A stretch of 64,000 nt of DNA from Rhizobium binae (GCF_017357225.1 NZ_CP071604.1:2669001-2733000), one strand, 5' to 3'; positions 33,008 through 44,041 are shown, counted from the first letter of the stretch. The notes: a model not told the origin generated them from the letters alone. Numbers and translations: made by a program.

Positions 33008-33805
33008 ATGTCCTCCATAGCCGAAGGCAATGCGGTGCAGTATGGCGACAGCCGCAAGCTAGCCGCCCGCGCTAGGCTTCATACCGAATATACCATCGCC
33101 AAAACCGGTTGGTTTCCTTGGGTTGCCGCGCAACTGCCCCTGAAACCGGCAGATCGCGTCCTCGACGTCGGCTGCGGGCCGGCATGGTTCTGGGCGGCAA
33201 CGGCAAGTCTGCTGCCGGAGGATCTGCATCTGACGCTGACCGACCTTTCGTCAGGCATGGTCGATGAGGCAGTGGCGCGATGCAGAGCGCTTCCCCTAGG
33301 TTCCGTTCGAGGCTGCCGGGCCGATGCCGCCGCACTTCCCTTCGAAGACGGCGCTTTCGATCTCGTGATCGCCATGCACATGCTCTACCACCTGCCCGAC
33401 CCCGCCGCCGGCATCGCGGAGATGCGGAGGGTGCTGAAACCGGGTGGCGTTCTCGCCGCCACCACCAACGGCATCGGCAATATGCGCGAGATTTATCGCC
33501 TGACGACCGTCTTCGGCAGCGCGCCGACCGATCCGGCCGCCGTAGCCTTTGGATATGACATCGCCGAGCAAATGATGCGGACGCAATTCGGAAACGTCGC
33601 CATGTCAAAGTATCCGGCAAGCATGCGTATCACCGAGGCGGAGGATGTCTTCCTGACCCTGACCTCCTATCCGCCCGGCGAAGGCGCCGACGAGCCTCAA
33701 CTCACCCGCTTCCGCCAAGCGATCGCCGATGCCTTCAGGCAAGGCAGCGGGGCGCTCGATGTCAGCAGGGAGACCGGGCTGTTCCTGAGCAGGAAGCCAG
33801 TCTGA
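33008..33805 (+). CDS. Class I SAM-dependent methyltransferase
   Basis: 265 aa. Motif I VLDVGCGPAWFWAA, motif II region LTLTDLSSGMVDEAV, post-I AAALPFEDGAFDLVIAMHMLYHLPDP as in UbiE/type-11 methyltransferases. No substrate clue from neighbours. Confidence 0.88.
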   Translation: MSSIAEGNAVQYGDSRKLAARARLHTEYTIAKTGWFPWVAAQLPLKPADRVLDVGCGPAWFWAATASLLPEDLHLTLTDLSSGMVDEAVARCRALPLGSVRGCRADAAALPFEDGAFDLVIAMHMLYHLPDPAAGIAEMRRVLKPGGVLAATTNGIGNMREIYRLTTVFGSAPTDPAAVAFGYDIAEQMMRTQFGNVAMSKYPASMRITEAEDVFLTLTSYPPGEGADEPQLTRFRQAIADAFRQGSGALDVSRETGLFLSRKPV

Positions 33806-33854
33806 GCGGGTCACCGCCGTTCAAGATGGCGACAGGCCGGAACAGGAGCGGCCC

Positions 33855-34202
33855 TCAGACCTTCTCCTTTCTCCTGACCTTTTCCTTTGGCTCCACCGGT
33901 GAATCCGGCGTCGGGGCCAAAAGCTTGCGCAGCGATGCGATCTTGTCCTTCACCAGCGGCCGGAAGCGCGTCGCACGATAGGGCATGTCGGCGGCGCCGT
34001 AGCCTTCCGGCCCATCGTCATTGCCGCGATGGATTTCCGCGAGCTTCACCCCGATGAACGTGCCGTCGACATAATGGGTATATTCGCCCATCCAGCGGAT
34101 CGTATAGATCTCGCCCTTGCGGATCAGCTGGTCGATGCTGACATGCTTGAAGGTGTCGTTGATGCAGACCACCTTCTGGCCGACATGAAATTCATAGCTC
34201 AT
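33855..34202 (-). CDS. Hypothetical protein with N-terminal beta domain
   Basis: 115 aa. EFHVGQKVVCIND...LIRKGEIYTIRWMGEY...GTFIGVKLAEIHRG suggests a small SH3-like barrel. The tail KVRRKEKV is highly basic. No signal peptide. Found in Rhizobium genomes as a hypothetical protein; function unknown. Confidence 0.7.
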   Translation of the reverse strand: MSYEFHVGQKVVCINDTFKHVSIDQLIRKGEIYTIRWMGEYTHYVDGTFIGVKLAEIHRGNDDGPEGYGAADMPYRATRFRPLVKDKIASLRKLLAPTPDSPVEPKEKVRRKEKV

Positions 34203-34339
34203 GGATCAAACTCTCAAACGGCAATCCGCCCCGCCAACCTATAGCGCGCCCGGCGACTGGGATGAACCATTTTCTGCCAACAGGCCTATTTGCCGCGACC
34301 ACAGCCGCACGCGCGCCGCACGATTCAAGGGGACAGATA

Positions 34340-35650
34340 TTAGTCGCAATAGACCTTGCCGCTCTTGCGGGAGCGCAGATCGAAGTGGAAGTGGTTCCAG
34401 TGTTCCGGGTTGCTGCCGGGGCCGAGCACCGTGTTGAAATAGCGGCAGCTGTCAGTGCGCACCGCCTTCAAGAGCCGGCCCTCGCGCAGCGAGAACAGGC
34501 CCTTTTTGCGCACGTCGATCTCATGGCCGTTCTTCAGCACGAACTTGCCGACGTCGATGGCATTGCCGCGGGCGTGTTCCGACATCGGATTGTATCGCTG
34601 TCGGCTGTTGTTCATGCGCCGGCAGGAATAGCCGCCGAGCGGCTGGATCGTTCTGATGCCGCTCCAGTAGCGGTAGCGGGCCGATGGCGCCAGCTCGTTC
34701 TTCACCCATTTGGCGAAGGCGAGTGTCACCTGGCAGTTCAGCGTGACGGCGGGCTGCACGCCGATATTGCCGGAAAGTCCCTTCAGCGATACCGGATAAG
34801 GCACCTGGCAGGCAGGCCCTTGCGAGATCGGCGGCCTATCGTCGAAGAGCACGCCCATGCGCTTCAGTTCGCGCCGGCAGGCAAGCTCGGAAGCCGGCAT
34901 GACGCTCGGGTCGACCGGCGCGGCGGGCTCGCTCATCATCGGGTTGTTCGGCCGCAGCATCGCCACTTCTTCGCTCTCGTCCTCTTCGGGAACGCGGGAC
35001 GGCGCTGTGACCGGACTGCCGTCGCTCCAAGTGGGCGCACGGCTCATCTGCGACTGCGCTGCCGGCTGCGGCATTGCCTGTGGCGCGGGCTGGCGTATCG
35101 GTTGGTTGACCTGCAGCGGATTGTCGGTGCCGATGCCGTCGACGACCGGCTCGGTGGCGTTGCCCTCTGCGATTTGTTGTTGCTGCTCCTGCGCCAGCCC
35201 GACGACGGGCTCTGCTCCGAGTTCATCATCCATGTTGACGCCGCCGGAAGGGATCGCAAGGTTTTGCGTGCCACCCCAGTTGCCGTTCGGTTGACCGGCC
35301 GCCATCGCCTCGTCACTGTCGATCATCGGCAGTTTTCGCCCCTGCGCCCCCGGCGCATGAGCCGCATGGCCGGCACCGGCAAGGTTCGGCGTATTGAGAT
35401 AGTCGACCGAATCTTGCGTATTGCCGATCGGGGCGCTGGAAACCGGATAGGACGCCTGGCTTTCCACGGGCGCCATGCGCACGGCCGGCGCCATGCGCGC
35501 AGCACCCCGAGACGGCGAAATCGAACTGACCCTGGTGCCGTTGTCGACATTAGCCGGCGGCACCAGCCCTTCGCTGATCGAGCACGTCGTCAGCGCCGCC
35601 GAGAGCAGCACGGGCAGGAAGGCTCGCCGAGGAAAGGAAACAAACGCCAT
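34340..35650 (-). CDS. Extensin-like C-terminal domain lipoprotein-like protein
   Basis: 436 aa from ATG 35650. The N-terminus (FPRRAFLPVLLSAALTTCS) looks like a lipoprotein signal with LTTC as an approximate lipobox. A long low-complexity linker rich in Pro, Gln and Ala follows (to about residue 225). The C-terminal 170 residues match the extensin-like domain, with metal-site motifs SEHARGNAIDV and HWNHFHFD that resemble M15-type D-Ala-D-Ala peptidases. Likely acts on the cell envelope or peptidoglycan (inference). Confidence 0.85.
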   Translation of the reverse strand: MAFVSFPRRAFLPVLLSAALTTCSISEGLVPPANVDNGTRVSSISPSRGAARMAPAVRMAPVESQASYPVSSAPIGNTQDSVDYLNTPNLAGAGHAAHAPGAQGRKLPMIDSDEAMAAGQPNGNWGGTQNLAIPSGGVNMDDELGAEPVVGLAQEQQQQIAEGNATEPVVDGIGTDNPLQVNQPIRQPAPQAMPQPAAQSQMSRAPTWSDGSPVTAPSRVPEEDESEEVAMLRPNNPMMSEPAAPVDPSVMPASELACRRELKRMGVLFDDRPPISQGPACQVPYPVSLKGLSGNIGVQPAVTLNCQVTLAFAKWVKNELAPSARYRYWSGIRTIQPLGGYSCRRMNNSRQRYNPMSEHARGNAIDVGKFVLKNGHEIDVRKKGLFSLREGRLLKAVRTDSCRYFNTVLGPGSNPEHWNHFHFDLRSRKSGKVYCD

Positions 35651-35760
35651 ACTCTTATCGCTTCCGTAGGCCGGCCGCAGAGTGACCGAAAAAACTCGGT
35701 CCAATTTTAATTAAAAACGGTGAATGAAAACTTACCGGCACAATCTGGACGCGACGGAAA

Positions 35761-35786
35761 TGAAAAAGGCGGCTTTCGCCGCCTTT
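35761..35786 (-). terminator. Intrinsic terminator of the chemoreceptor gene
   Basis: On the minus strand AAAGGCGGC pairs with GCCGCCTTT around GAAA, and the T-run continues TTCATT. It starts 16 bp after the stop of the chemoreceptor. Strong 9-bp stem with tetraloop. Confidence 0.85.
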
Positions 35787-35801
35787 CAACTGCTGCCGAA
35801 C

Positions 35802-37619
35802 TCACGCTGCCCGTGTGTAACGGGCGTCCCGCTGCTCCGCTCCGCGCAGGCGGAAATTCGCAAGCAGCGTCTTCAACTGAGTGCTTTCGTCGGCGAGCGT
35901 GCGGCTTGCCGCCGTCGTCTCCTCGACCATCGCCGCGTTCTGCTGCGTCATCTGGTCCATGTGGTTGACGGAGCTGTTGATCTCGTTGAGCCCCGTCGAC
36001 TGCTCGCGCGCCGCCGTCGCGATCGAGGCGACGTGATCGTTGACCTGATTGACCAAGGCTTCGATTTCCAGGAGCGCATCGCCCGTCGAGCGCACCAGCG
36101 CCACCCCGCCCTCGACTTCCGTCGCCGACCGGCTGATCAGTTCCTTGATCTCCTTGGCGGCATTGGCTGACCGCTGCGCAAGCTCGCGCACTTCCTGGGC
36201 AACGACGGCAAAGCCGCGGCCCGCCTCGCCGGCCCGCGCAGCCTCGACGCCGGCATTGAGCGCCAGAAGGTTCGTCTGGAAGGCGATCTCGTCGATGACC
36301 GAGATGATCTGGTTGATGCGGCTGGAGGATTCCTCGATCCGGCCCATCGCCGTCACCGCATTGCGGACGATCTCGCCGGAGCGCCCGGCGCTCGCCTTGG
36401 TCTCGGCCACCATCTCGCGCGCCTCGTTCGCCCGCTCCGAGGCCGTCTTGACCGTGGCGGTGATCTCGTCGAGGGCTGCCGCCGTCTCTTCAAGGGCCGC
36501 CGCCTGCTGCTCCGTCCGCTTCGACAGATTGCCGGTCGCTTCGCTGATGTCGGAGGCGCTGTCGTTGACGACGCGGCCCGATTCGGCGATCGCGTGGATG
36601 ACGCCGTTCAGCGCATCGACAGCCGCGTTGAAATCATTCCTGAGCTTGGCATAATCCTCGCCGATATCGCCGATCGCCACCGTGAGGTCGCCGCCCGCAA
36701 GCTTCTCCAGGCCGGCGCCGAGCGCCTGCATGGCGCGGGTCTGCCGCTCCGAAGCCGAACGCAGGCTCGCCTCGTTGCCGCGACGTTCGTCCTCGATCTG
36801 CCGCTGCCTTTCGTCTTCACGCCCGCGCAGCGCGCTGCGCTCGTCGACGGAGTCGCGCAACACCAGCAGCGCCTTGGCCATCTGGCCGATCTCGTCGCGG
36901 CGATCGCTGCCGGCGATCTCGACCGATGCTTCTTCGGATGCGATCGCATTCATGGCCATCTTCAGCCGGGCGATCGGCGCTGTCACGCTGCGCACGATCG
37001 CATAGGCGATGGCAACCGTGGCGGCCGCGCCGACCAGGCAGAGTACTGCCGCCCAGATCGCATTCTGGCGATAGAGCGCAGCAAGGTCGTCGGCGTAAAC
37101 GCCGGTACCGACGATCCAGCCCCAGGGCTCGAAACCGGCGACATAGGAATATTTCAGCACCGGCTCGTCGGCGCCCGGCTTCGGCCAGTAATAATCGACG
37201 AAGCCCTTGCCGTCCTTCTTCACCTTGTTGACGAACTCGACGAACAGGAACTTGCCGGTCGGATCCTTCATCTGGGAGATATCGGTGCCGTTCAGCGCCG
37301 GCTTGATCGGGTGCATCACCATCTTCGGATGCATGTCGTTGATCCAGAAATAGCCGTCGGCGCCGTAGCGCATCGCGCCGATCACGTCCTTGGCGGCTGC
37401 CTGCGCCTGCTCGCGGGTCATCGTGCCCGCCTGCTCCATCTTGTAATATTTGTCGAAGATGCCGAGCGCCGTCGTCTCCATCTTCTCCAGCCCCGCCTTC
37501 CGCTCCGCCTGCAGCTCGGAGTAGGAATAGTTCAGAAAGAAGACCATCGTTGCCGCAAGCACAGCAAGGGTGAAGCCGACGAGGCAGTAAAGGCGGGTGG
37601 AAATCTTGACGTTGCGCAT
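35802..37619 (-). CDS. Methyl-accepting chemotaxis protein with Cache sensor
   Basis: 605 aa from ATG 37619 (GGGAAC upstream). TM1 [20 protein letters not shown]; periplasmic sCache_2-type sensor ([36 protein letters not shown]); TM2 [24 protein letters not shown]; then a signalling domain whose hairpin tip is [37 protein letters not shown]. There is no C-terminal CheR-tether pentapeptide. Cache domains of this class often sense small organic acids. Not linked to che genes here. Confidence 0.93.
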   Translation of the reverse strand: MRNVKISTRLYCLVGFTLAVLAATMVFFLNYSYSELQAERKAGLEKMETTALGIFDKYYKMEQAGTMTREQAQAAAKDVIGAMRYGADGYFWINDMHPKMVMHPIKPALNGTDISQMKDPTGKFLFVEFVNKVKKDGKGFVDYYWPKPGADEPVLKYSYVAGFEPWGWIVGTGVYADDLAALYRQNAIWAAVLCLVGAAATVAIAYAIVRSVTAPIARLKMAMNAIASEEASVEIAGSDRRDEIGQMAKALLVLRDSVDERSALRGREDERQRQIEDERRGNEASLRSASERQTRAMQALGAGLEKLAGGDLTVAIGDIGEDYAKLRNDFNAAVDALNGVIHAIAESGRVVNDSASDISEATGNLSKRTEQQAAALEETAAALDEITATVKTASERANEAREMVAETKASAGRSGEIVRNAVTAMGRIEESSSRINQIISVIDEIAFQTNLLALNAGVEAARAGEAGRGFAVVAQEVRELAQRSANAAKEIKELISRSATEVEGGVALVRSTGDALLEIEALVNQVNDHVASIATAAREQSTGLNEINSSVNHMDQMTQQNAAMVEETTAASRTLADESTQLKTLLANFRLRGAEQRDARYTRAA

Positions 37620-37889
37620 GAGGTTCCCGGCGATTCTAAAACATTTGCAATTCGTCACATACTGGAACAGCTGAATTACCGGACGGTAAAGTTGGATTAG
37701 TGAGTTCTCACATAACGTGAGGTAAGGCCACAGTTGTAAAATTCAACCGGCTGAAATCCCACGGAATTTAAATCGTCGCGACCTGCCATATTTGGTCCGC
37801 AGCCGACCCTCTCACCGAAAAGCATTGGTGCGGGCACCCGAGTTCGCCTAACCTTGGCTGCAGAATCGCGAATATTGAGGGAACTTTCC

Positions 37890-38276
37890 ATGACCGATGC
37901 CGCCAAGCCGAGAGGCGAACTGACGCTGCGTACGCTCGCCATGCCTGGCGACGCCAATCCGGCCGGCGATATTTTCGGTGGCTGGGTCATGGCACAGATG
38001 GACCTTGCATCCGGTATTCGCGCCGCCGAGCGCGCAAAAGGCCGCGTCGTCACCGCCGCCGTCAAGGAGATGGCCTTCGAGCTGCCGGTCAAGATCGGCG
38101 ATACGCTGTCGGTCTATACCGATGTCGAGCGGGTCGGCCGCACCTCGATCACATTGATCGTCGAAGCCTGGGCGCATCGCTCGCGCTACGCCAAGATGGA
38201 AAAAGTCACCGCCGCCACCTTCATCATGGTGGCGCTCGATGAAGAGGGCAAGCCGAAAGCTGTCCCCGCGGAGTGA
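37890..38276 (+). CDS. Acyl-CoA thioesterase, YciA-like
   Basis: 128 aa hotdog-fold protein from ATG 37890, with TGAGGGAAC upstream. Motifs LAMPGDANPAGDIFGGWVMAQMDLASGI and VTAAVKEMAFELPVKIGD are characteristic of YciA/BACH thioesterases, which hydrolyse a range of acyl-CoAs. Confidence 0.9.
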   Translation: MTDAAKPRGELTLRTLAMPGDANPAGDIFGGWVMAQMDLASGIRAAERAKGRVVTAAVKEMAFELPVKIGDTLSVYTDVERVGRTSITLIVEAWAHRSRYAKMEKVTAATFIMVALDEEGKPKAVPAE

Positions 38277-38301
38277 CACAATCGAAACCCGAGGGATAGG
38301 G

Positions 38302-38868
38302 ATGGAAACGGTCAGCTCGCCGGAAGTTTTCCTTCATATCAAGGTGGTGATGGGCATGGTCATCAGCCTCTCGCTTGCGAGGCTGCTCACCGGCGTTGCC
38401 GGCATCGTCCAGCATCCCGCCAGGGCGAAGGTCTATCCCATCCATCTCGGCTGGGCGCTGTCGCTATTCCTCTTCATCATCCACATCTGGTGGTGGGAAT
38501 ACCGCCTGCAAGCCGTATCCGCCATCGGCTTCGGCATCTATCTCTTCCTCGTCTGTTTCTGCGGCCTGTTCTTTCCTGCTCTGCGCCCTTCTCGTCCCGG
38601 CAAGTCTCGACAAATATGGCGGCTACGAGGAATATTTCATATCGCGGCGCAAATGGTTCTTCGGCATCCTCGGCCTGATCTATGCCGTTGACATCCTCGA
38701 CACGGCGATCACGGGACCGGAACGCATCCTCGCCCTCGGCTGGAATACCCCGCCCGCAACATCGCCTACATCCTCCTCTGCGGCCGCCGTTTCCACGCCG
38801 TCTTCGCCCTTGCCAACCTGCTCTACCAATTGAGCTTCATCTTCAGGCTCAATGATGTATTGGAGTGA
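38302..38868 (+). pseudogene. Membrane protein gene with two compensating frameshifts
   Basis: Starting at ATG 38302 (GAGGGATAGGG upstream), frame 1 encodes three membrane helices up to CFCGLFF (about 38570). The sensible reading then moves to another frame (CALLVPASLDKYGGYEEYFISRRKWFFGILGLIYAVDILDTAI) until about 38740. It then returns to the first frame (YPARNIAYILLC...FALANLLYQLSFIFRLNDVLE) and stops at 38868. Total length is 567 bp, a multiple of three, so one extra base (TTCTTTCC near 38568) and one missing base (CTGGAATACC near 38741) appear to compensate. Either a decaying gene or sequencing errors; intact length would be 188 aa. Confidence 0.7.
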
Positions 38869-38886
38869 GGCCAGGTCCCGCGGCTT

Positions 38887-39088
38887 GCTCCCTCTTCTCC
38901 CCAGCGGGGGTCCGAAGGACGGGGCGACACCGTTGGTTCGACCCCGGTCGATGTCCGTCAGGGCAAATGAGGGGGTGAGCGGCAAAGCCGCGAATGCACG
39001 GAGCGGAACCGAAGGGCGATGAATGGCCTGCCGTGTGGCCTGCCTCATCCGACCCTTCGGGCCACCTTCTCCCCGCCGGGGAGAAGGG
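38887..39088. repeat. Rhizobial intergenic repeats in opposite orientations
   Basis: 38887-38977 runs CCTCTTCTCCCCAGCGGGGG, then GTCCGTCAGGGCAAATGAGG. 39043-39088 contains CCTCATCCGACCCTTCGGGC, then CCACCTTCTCCCCGCCGGGG. The shared words in opposite order mark one family. It lies between convergent genes. Confidence 0.55.
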
Positions 39089-39100
39089 GAAGCGGCCCGC

Positions 39101-40285
39101 TCACACCTTCAAAAACTGCGACCCCTTGTCAAACGCCAACCCCGGAAAGATCTGCGCTGTCAGATCATCCACCCCGACATCGAACTGCCGGTAGAGCATC
39201 GCCGCCGCCACCTCGCGCACGTCGGCCGTCGGCATCAGATCGCGGTCGTCGAGCAGTTGGCCGTCATTTAGCCCAGGCCACTTGCCGAGGATGCCGCCGC
39301 CGTTGATGGCGCCGCCTGATAGCAGGGCGCAGCCGCCGGTGCCGTGGTCGGTGCCGGCCGATCCGTTCTGGCGGACGGTGCGGCCGAATTCGGTCATCGC
39401 CAGCACCACCGTCTTTGCCCAGATTTCCGGCCCGAGGGTCGCCTTCAGCGTATTGATCGCCTGCGCCAGATCCTGGGCCGGCCGCTTGAACTGGCCGGCC
39501 TGGCCGATATGCGTGTCCCAACCAGTGATCGAGAAGCTGGCAATGCGGTAATCGGCCTTCAGCATGTTGGCGGCGAGTGCCGCCACTTCGGCGGTCTTTT
39601 CGCCGCGCTGGCCGTCCGGCCCGGTCATCATCGAGGCGGTATCGGCCCGCGTCGCCTCGGCAAGTGCTGCGGCAAAAGGCGGATCGCCGGCATAAAGCCG
39701 CGTCAGGAACTGCATCTCGTCACGCGCCGGCGCCAGGTTGGAATCCGACGCCCAGACATCGACCTCGTTCGGCCCGGAGAGGATCAGTTCCGTCGAGGTG
39801 TTGACGTCGATCGCCTTGCGCGCATCGGAACGCGGAATGACGGCAAGAGCGCGGTTCAGCCAGCCGGTCCTTTCCTCGGCGACATGTTCGCCGCCGCATT
39901 CCAGCATGTCCTGCCCGTCGAAATGGCTGCGCTGGTCACGATAGGGCGTGGAGACGGCGTGCACGAAGGCAAGCTCCCGGCTCTTCCACAGCGGCATCAG
40001 ATCCGCGGCGGCCGGGTGAAGCCCGAAATGCCCGTCGAGGTCGAGAAGCCCGGTCTCGGGCGTCAGCGCCAGCGTCGGCCGGAGCGCGGCAAAACCGGCA
40101 TCGCCATAAGGCTGCACCAGATCCAGCCCATCCATCGCGCCGCGCAGCACGATGGTGACGAAGCGGTTGTCACCAGGCATCGCCGCGAAGGTAACGGGTG
40201 TGAAGACGGGCGCGGCGGCAAGACAGCAGGCGGACGTCAGAAAGCCGCGGCGGGAAAGCGAGATCCTGTTCATCGATAGCGTCAT
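39101..40285 (-). CDS. DUF1501 domain protein (Tat-exported)
   Basis: 394 aa. A Tat motif SLSRRGFLTSACCLAAAPVF is at the N-terminus. DUF1501 features: VTIVLRGAMDGLDLVQPYGD, HFDGQDMLECGG, GWDTHIGQ, MTEFGRTVRQNGSAGTDHGTGG. The fold is alkaline-phosphatase/sulfatase-like; role unknown. Always seen paired with DUF1800 proteins, as here. Confidence 0.92.
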   Translation of the reverse strand: MTLSMNRISLSRRGFLTSACCLAAAPVFTPVTFAAMPGDNRFVTIVLRGAMDGLDLVQPYGDAGFAALRPTLALTPETGLLDLDGHFGLHPAAADLMPLWKSRELAFVHAVSTPYRDQRSHFDGQDMLECGGEHVAEERTGWLNRALAVIPRSDARKAIDVNTSTELILSGPNEVDVWASDSNLAPARDEMQFLTRLYAGDPPFAAALAEATRADTASMMTGPDGQRGEKTAEVAALAANMLKADYRIASFSITGWDTHIGQAGQFKRPAQDLAQAINTLKATLGPEIWAKTVVLAMTEFGRTVRQNGSAGTDHGTGGCALLSGGAINGGGILGKWPGLNDGQLLDDRDLMPTADVREVAAAMLYRQFDVGVDDLTAQIFPGLAFDKGSQFLKV

Positions 40286-40396
40286 GGGCGGGGTCTCCTG
40301 AGCAAATTCCGGAAAATGTCCAGCGGTTTTCCGGTCAGAACCTGCTACAAACAAATGAGCCAAGCAGACGAAGCGTTGGCTTGCCAACGAGTCTGC

Positions 40397-41908
40397 TTAG
40401 CGGCGATTGAATTCGGGCGATGCCAGCACGAGCGTCAGCCCGCTGATCTTGTTCGGCGCCTGCGACACCACGCGGATCGTCTCGTCCCGCGCCGCATCGG
40501 CAAGCGTCGATTTCAGGAATTCGCGCGGGTCTTCGTCGCGGCCGAACTGCGCCGCGGCCCGCCTTGCCCAGGCCAGCCGCTCGGCGAGCTGGCTGCCGGT
40601 GATCCAGGCGGAAAAACCTTCCTCGAAGCCGGCCGGGCTCGGCGGCAGCCAAGTCGGCTGGCCCATGCGCTTCAGCGCCCCCTGCCCCAGCGCCCGCGCC
40701 GTCCGGAAGGCCTTGAGCCGCTTGTCCCTCGCCTCGCCGGCGGGACCCGACGGCACTGGCGATCCCGCCATTCCAGGCGTATTCGCCGCCATGTCGCCGT
40801 CATCCGTGCCTTGCTGATTGGCGGCTAGGAAGCTGCCGACGACACCGTTGACCGGGCCTGCATTCAGCGCCCGGAGACCGGCGACGACATAATCGAAGGG
40901 CTGACGCGCCTTGGCGCCTTCATTCTGCCAGGCGGCGGGATGGTCGAGCATGGCTGTATAGACGGCGCTGAGATCGCCATCCGTCTTCTTCCAGGCCGCA
41001 GCCATGTCGGAGACCATGCCCTCGTCGGGCTGATCGGAAACGAAGTGAACCGCGAGCTTGCGGCTGATATGCGCGGCCGTCTTCGGATGAACGGCGAGGT
41101 CATCGAGCATGTCGAGATAATCGTCACGCGAGCGTTTGCGCCCGCCATAGCTGACGCCGAGCACCTCATGCGCGCCGGGCTCGGAAATATTCGGCCGGAA
41201 GGCGATGTCCATCTCCTTGCGGTCGATGGTGAGCCCCGTCAGCACCTTGGCCGCAGCGGCGACGTCCGCCTGGGTATAGCCGCTGCCGGCGCCGAGCGTG
41301 TGCAGTTCCAGAAGTTCGCGGCCGAGATTTTCGTTCAGTCCCTTGTTGCGCTTCATGCCGCCGGGCGAATCCGGCCCGAGCGAATCCGCCTGGTCGAGAT
41401 AGATCAGCATGGCCGGATGCGCCGTGGCGCTGCGCAGCAGGTCGCCGAAACTGCCGGATATGAACGGCCGGATCGCCTCGGCCTCATAGAGCGGCACGAT
41501 AAGGCGCATCGGCAGGCTTTTGTTGGCACTGGTGGAGAAATGATCGGTCCAGAAGGTCGAAAGCCGCTCGTGGAAGCCGTAGGGCGACAGCACCGCCTGC
41601 ATCAGCCGCAGGTTCGCGTCGTGCTGGAATTGCTGCTGCGCCTGGCGCTGCACGCCCTGGCGCATAGCGCGCTGCGCCGGATCGTCTCCCGTCGTCTTCG
41701 CCTCCTGGCGGATCTGTTTCAACTGCTCCTGCAGGCTGAGGATTGCGCGGTGACGCATGTCGGGGCCGCCAAGCGGAAAATCGGGCGTGGCCGCCGCCCC
41801 GATGGAGAGCTGTCCGATCAGCTCATCCTTGCTTTGCGGCGGCGCCTCGCCCGGCCGGAATCCATAGCCGAACCGGATCGCCGCCATCGTCGGAAAAGAG
41901 AGGCTCAT
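40397..41908 (-). CDS. DUF1800 domain protein
   Basis: 503 aa. Hallmarks: MAAIRFGYGF, FWTDHFSTSANK, GMKRNKGLNENLGRELLELHTLGAGSGYTQADVAAAAKVLTG. No obvious signal peptide, so export may depend on its partner. It lies 111 bp upstream of the DUF1501 gene in the same direction, a conserved pairing of unknown function. Confidence 0.92.
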   Translation of the reverse strand: MSLSFPTMAAIRFGYGFRPGEAPPQSKDELIGQLSIGAAATPDFPLGGPDMRHRAILSLQEQLKQIRQEAKTTGDDPAQRAMRQGVQRQAQQQFQHDANLRLMQAVLSPYGFHERLSTFWTDHFSTSANKSLPMRLIVPLYEAEAIRPFISGSFGDLLRSATAHPAMLIYLDQADSLGPDSPGGMKRNKGLNENLGRELLELHTLGAGSGYTQADVAAAAKVLTGLTIDRKEMDIAFRPNISEPGAHEVLGVSYGGRKRSRDDYLDMLDDLAVHPKTAAHISRKLAVHFVSDQPDEGMVSDMAAAWKKTDGDLSAVYTAMLDHPAAWQNEGAKARQPFDYVVAGLRALNAGPVNGVVGSFLAANQQGTDDGDMAANTPGMAGSPVPSGPAGEARDKRLKAFRTARALGQGALKRMGQPTWLPPSPAGFEEGFSAWITGSQLAERLAWARRAAAQFGRDEDPREFLKSTLADAARDETIRVVSQAPNKISGLTLVLASPEFNRR

Positions 41909-42029
41909 GGCCGATCACCTCCAGATCAATGAATTGTGACAGGCTGCCAGCCGATTGCGACGGCAATCTGTAGGAAATGCGGCGATATCGAGACATGGAC
42001 AATTTGTAATCTGTTGAAAAAACTAGAAT

Positions 42030-42377
42030 TTAGCCACGGAAGATGAAGGATGCTCCGATTGCAATGAGCGCGAAGCCGATGGCGTGGTTCCAGGTCAGGC
42101 TCTCGCCGAGCCAGAAGATCGAGAAGCCGGAAAACACGATCAGCGTGATCACCTCCTGCATGGTCTTCAGCTGCGCCGTCGTATAGACCGCCGAGCCGAT
42201 GCGGTTCGCCGGCACCGCCAGACAATATTCGAAGAAGGCGATTGCCCAGCTGACCACAATAGCGAGGAAGATGGCGCTGCTCTTGTGCTTGAGATGCCCG
42301 TACCAGGCAAATGTCATGAAGATGTTCGAGGCAAACAGCATGACGACGGGCCAGACGGCGGCAGGAGAAAATAACAT
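42030..42377 (-). CDS. DMT-superfamily / DUF486 small membrane protein
   Basis: 115 aa with four helices. FASNIFMTFAWYGHLKH, VSWAIAFFEYCLAVPANRIG, TLIVFSGFSIFWLGE and GFALIAIGASFIF match DUF486, a short EmrE-like family. Function unknown; possibly a dimeric transporter. Confidence 0.9.
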   Translation of the reverse strand: MLFSPAAVWPVVMLFASNIFMTFAWYGHLKHKSSAIFLAIVVSWAIAFFEYCLAVPANRIGSAVYTTAQLKTMQEVITLIVFSGFSIFWLGESLTWNHAIGFALIAIGASFIFRG

Positions 42378-42571
42378 GGAATAACTCGGGAGCTGTGGAG
42401 GGAATATCGATCCGACGGGAGACGCCGACGGCGCCTAACTACCATGCCGCCGCTTGATGGCAAGCCCCGCAAGCTCGAGCCGATTGTCTCAGGTCACACC
42501 GCCCGGGCGCAAAATCGTAGCCGAAGCCGGCGAACAGGGCTCTCTATCTGGAGTGCGACATCCACCAACTT

Positions 42572-42616
42572 CCCTCATGCTGAGGTGCGCAGCCCGGGAG
42601 GGCGGAGCCCCGAAGC
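42572..42616. repeat. Intergenic palindromic repeat copy
   Basis: CCCTCATGCTGAGGTGCGC followed by GGGCGGAGCCCCGAAGCACG resembles the copy at 27642-27693 (CCCCTCATCCTGAGGTGCGC). Interval 42378-42748 contains no gene; a 14-bp perfect palindrome GCGCGCTAGCGCGC lies at 42705-42718. Confidence 0.55.
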
Positions 42617-42748
42617 ACGCCATAAGGCTGCTTCTTGCATCCCTTCGCCGCCATTGCACCCGTCCCCATCTCTCGCTGCTGAGCACCTGAGAATAACGCC
42701 TTACGCGCGCTAGCGCGCTCGCTAACTCGGGTCGTTAAACCGCTACAC

Positions 42749-43555
<807 letters not shown>

Positions 43556-43633
43556 CGAAGCCTCCCTCTTCAAGGACGATGATCTGTCGCCGCAGAGCCG
43601 AGCGATCCGTCGCCTTGCGCGAGGCGGGTCTGA

Positions 43634-43672
43634 CTCTCCGTCGTCCCCGGTTCAGGCCGGGATGACGGAGAG
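43634..43672. repeat. Long hairpin repeat (CTCTCCGTCGTCCC type)
   Basis: CTCTCCGTCGTCCC (43634-43647) pairs with 43659-43672 over 14 bp with one G-T, loop 11 nt. The word GGGATGACGGAG recurs in part at 52355-52365 (GGAATGACGGAG), so it is a dispersed repeat rather than a gene-specific terminator. Confidence 0.55.
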
Positions 43673-43762
43673 TGTATCAAGCGGATGCCCTGCCGAGAAC
43701 TCTCCAGTCGAAGCCGCGCGCCTGCCCGCACGGACAGGAAACGATCCCGGTCTTGGGGGCGC

Positions 43763-43996
43763 TTCGCCGCCAATGAAATGCAGGCCGTCATGGCCGCGGC
43801 GATCGCCAGTTACGGCTTCGCCCGACTGCCCCATGGGGGCGCCAATGCCCGCATCAGGGATGGGCGCCTGTGCCACGTTCTCGACGGCTACACGACCCCG
43901 GTCGGCGGCCTGCAAGCCGTCTATCCGAGCAGCCGGCACCTGCCGCCTCTGGTCAAGACCCTTATCGAACTCGCCGCCAGACGGTTGAACGCGGGA
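43763..43996 (+). pseudogene. 3' remnant of a LysR-type regulator gene
   Basis: About 75 codons encode FAANEMQAVMAAAIASYGFARLP, then HVLDGYTTPVGGLQAVYPSSRHLPPLVKTLIELAARRL, the C-terminal end of a LysR effector domain. No N-terminal HTH or start exists upstream; the preceding 200 bp is repeat-like. No in-frame stop directly after, but the homology ends. A truncated, non-functional copy. Confidence 0.65.
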
Positions 43997-44041
43997 GCCG
44001 ACGGCAGCGCGACTTCGCCATCATATAGCGGTAGCCCCCGT

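Noticed and set aside
42705..42718. Perfect palindrome GCGCGCTAGCGCGC as a regulatory site
   Set aside because: It is far (over 300 bp) from the nearest start codon on either side and simple-sequence in nature; kept only as a note within the repeat entry.
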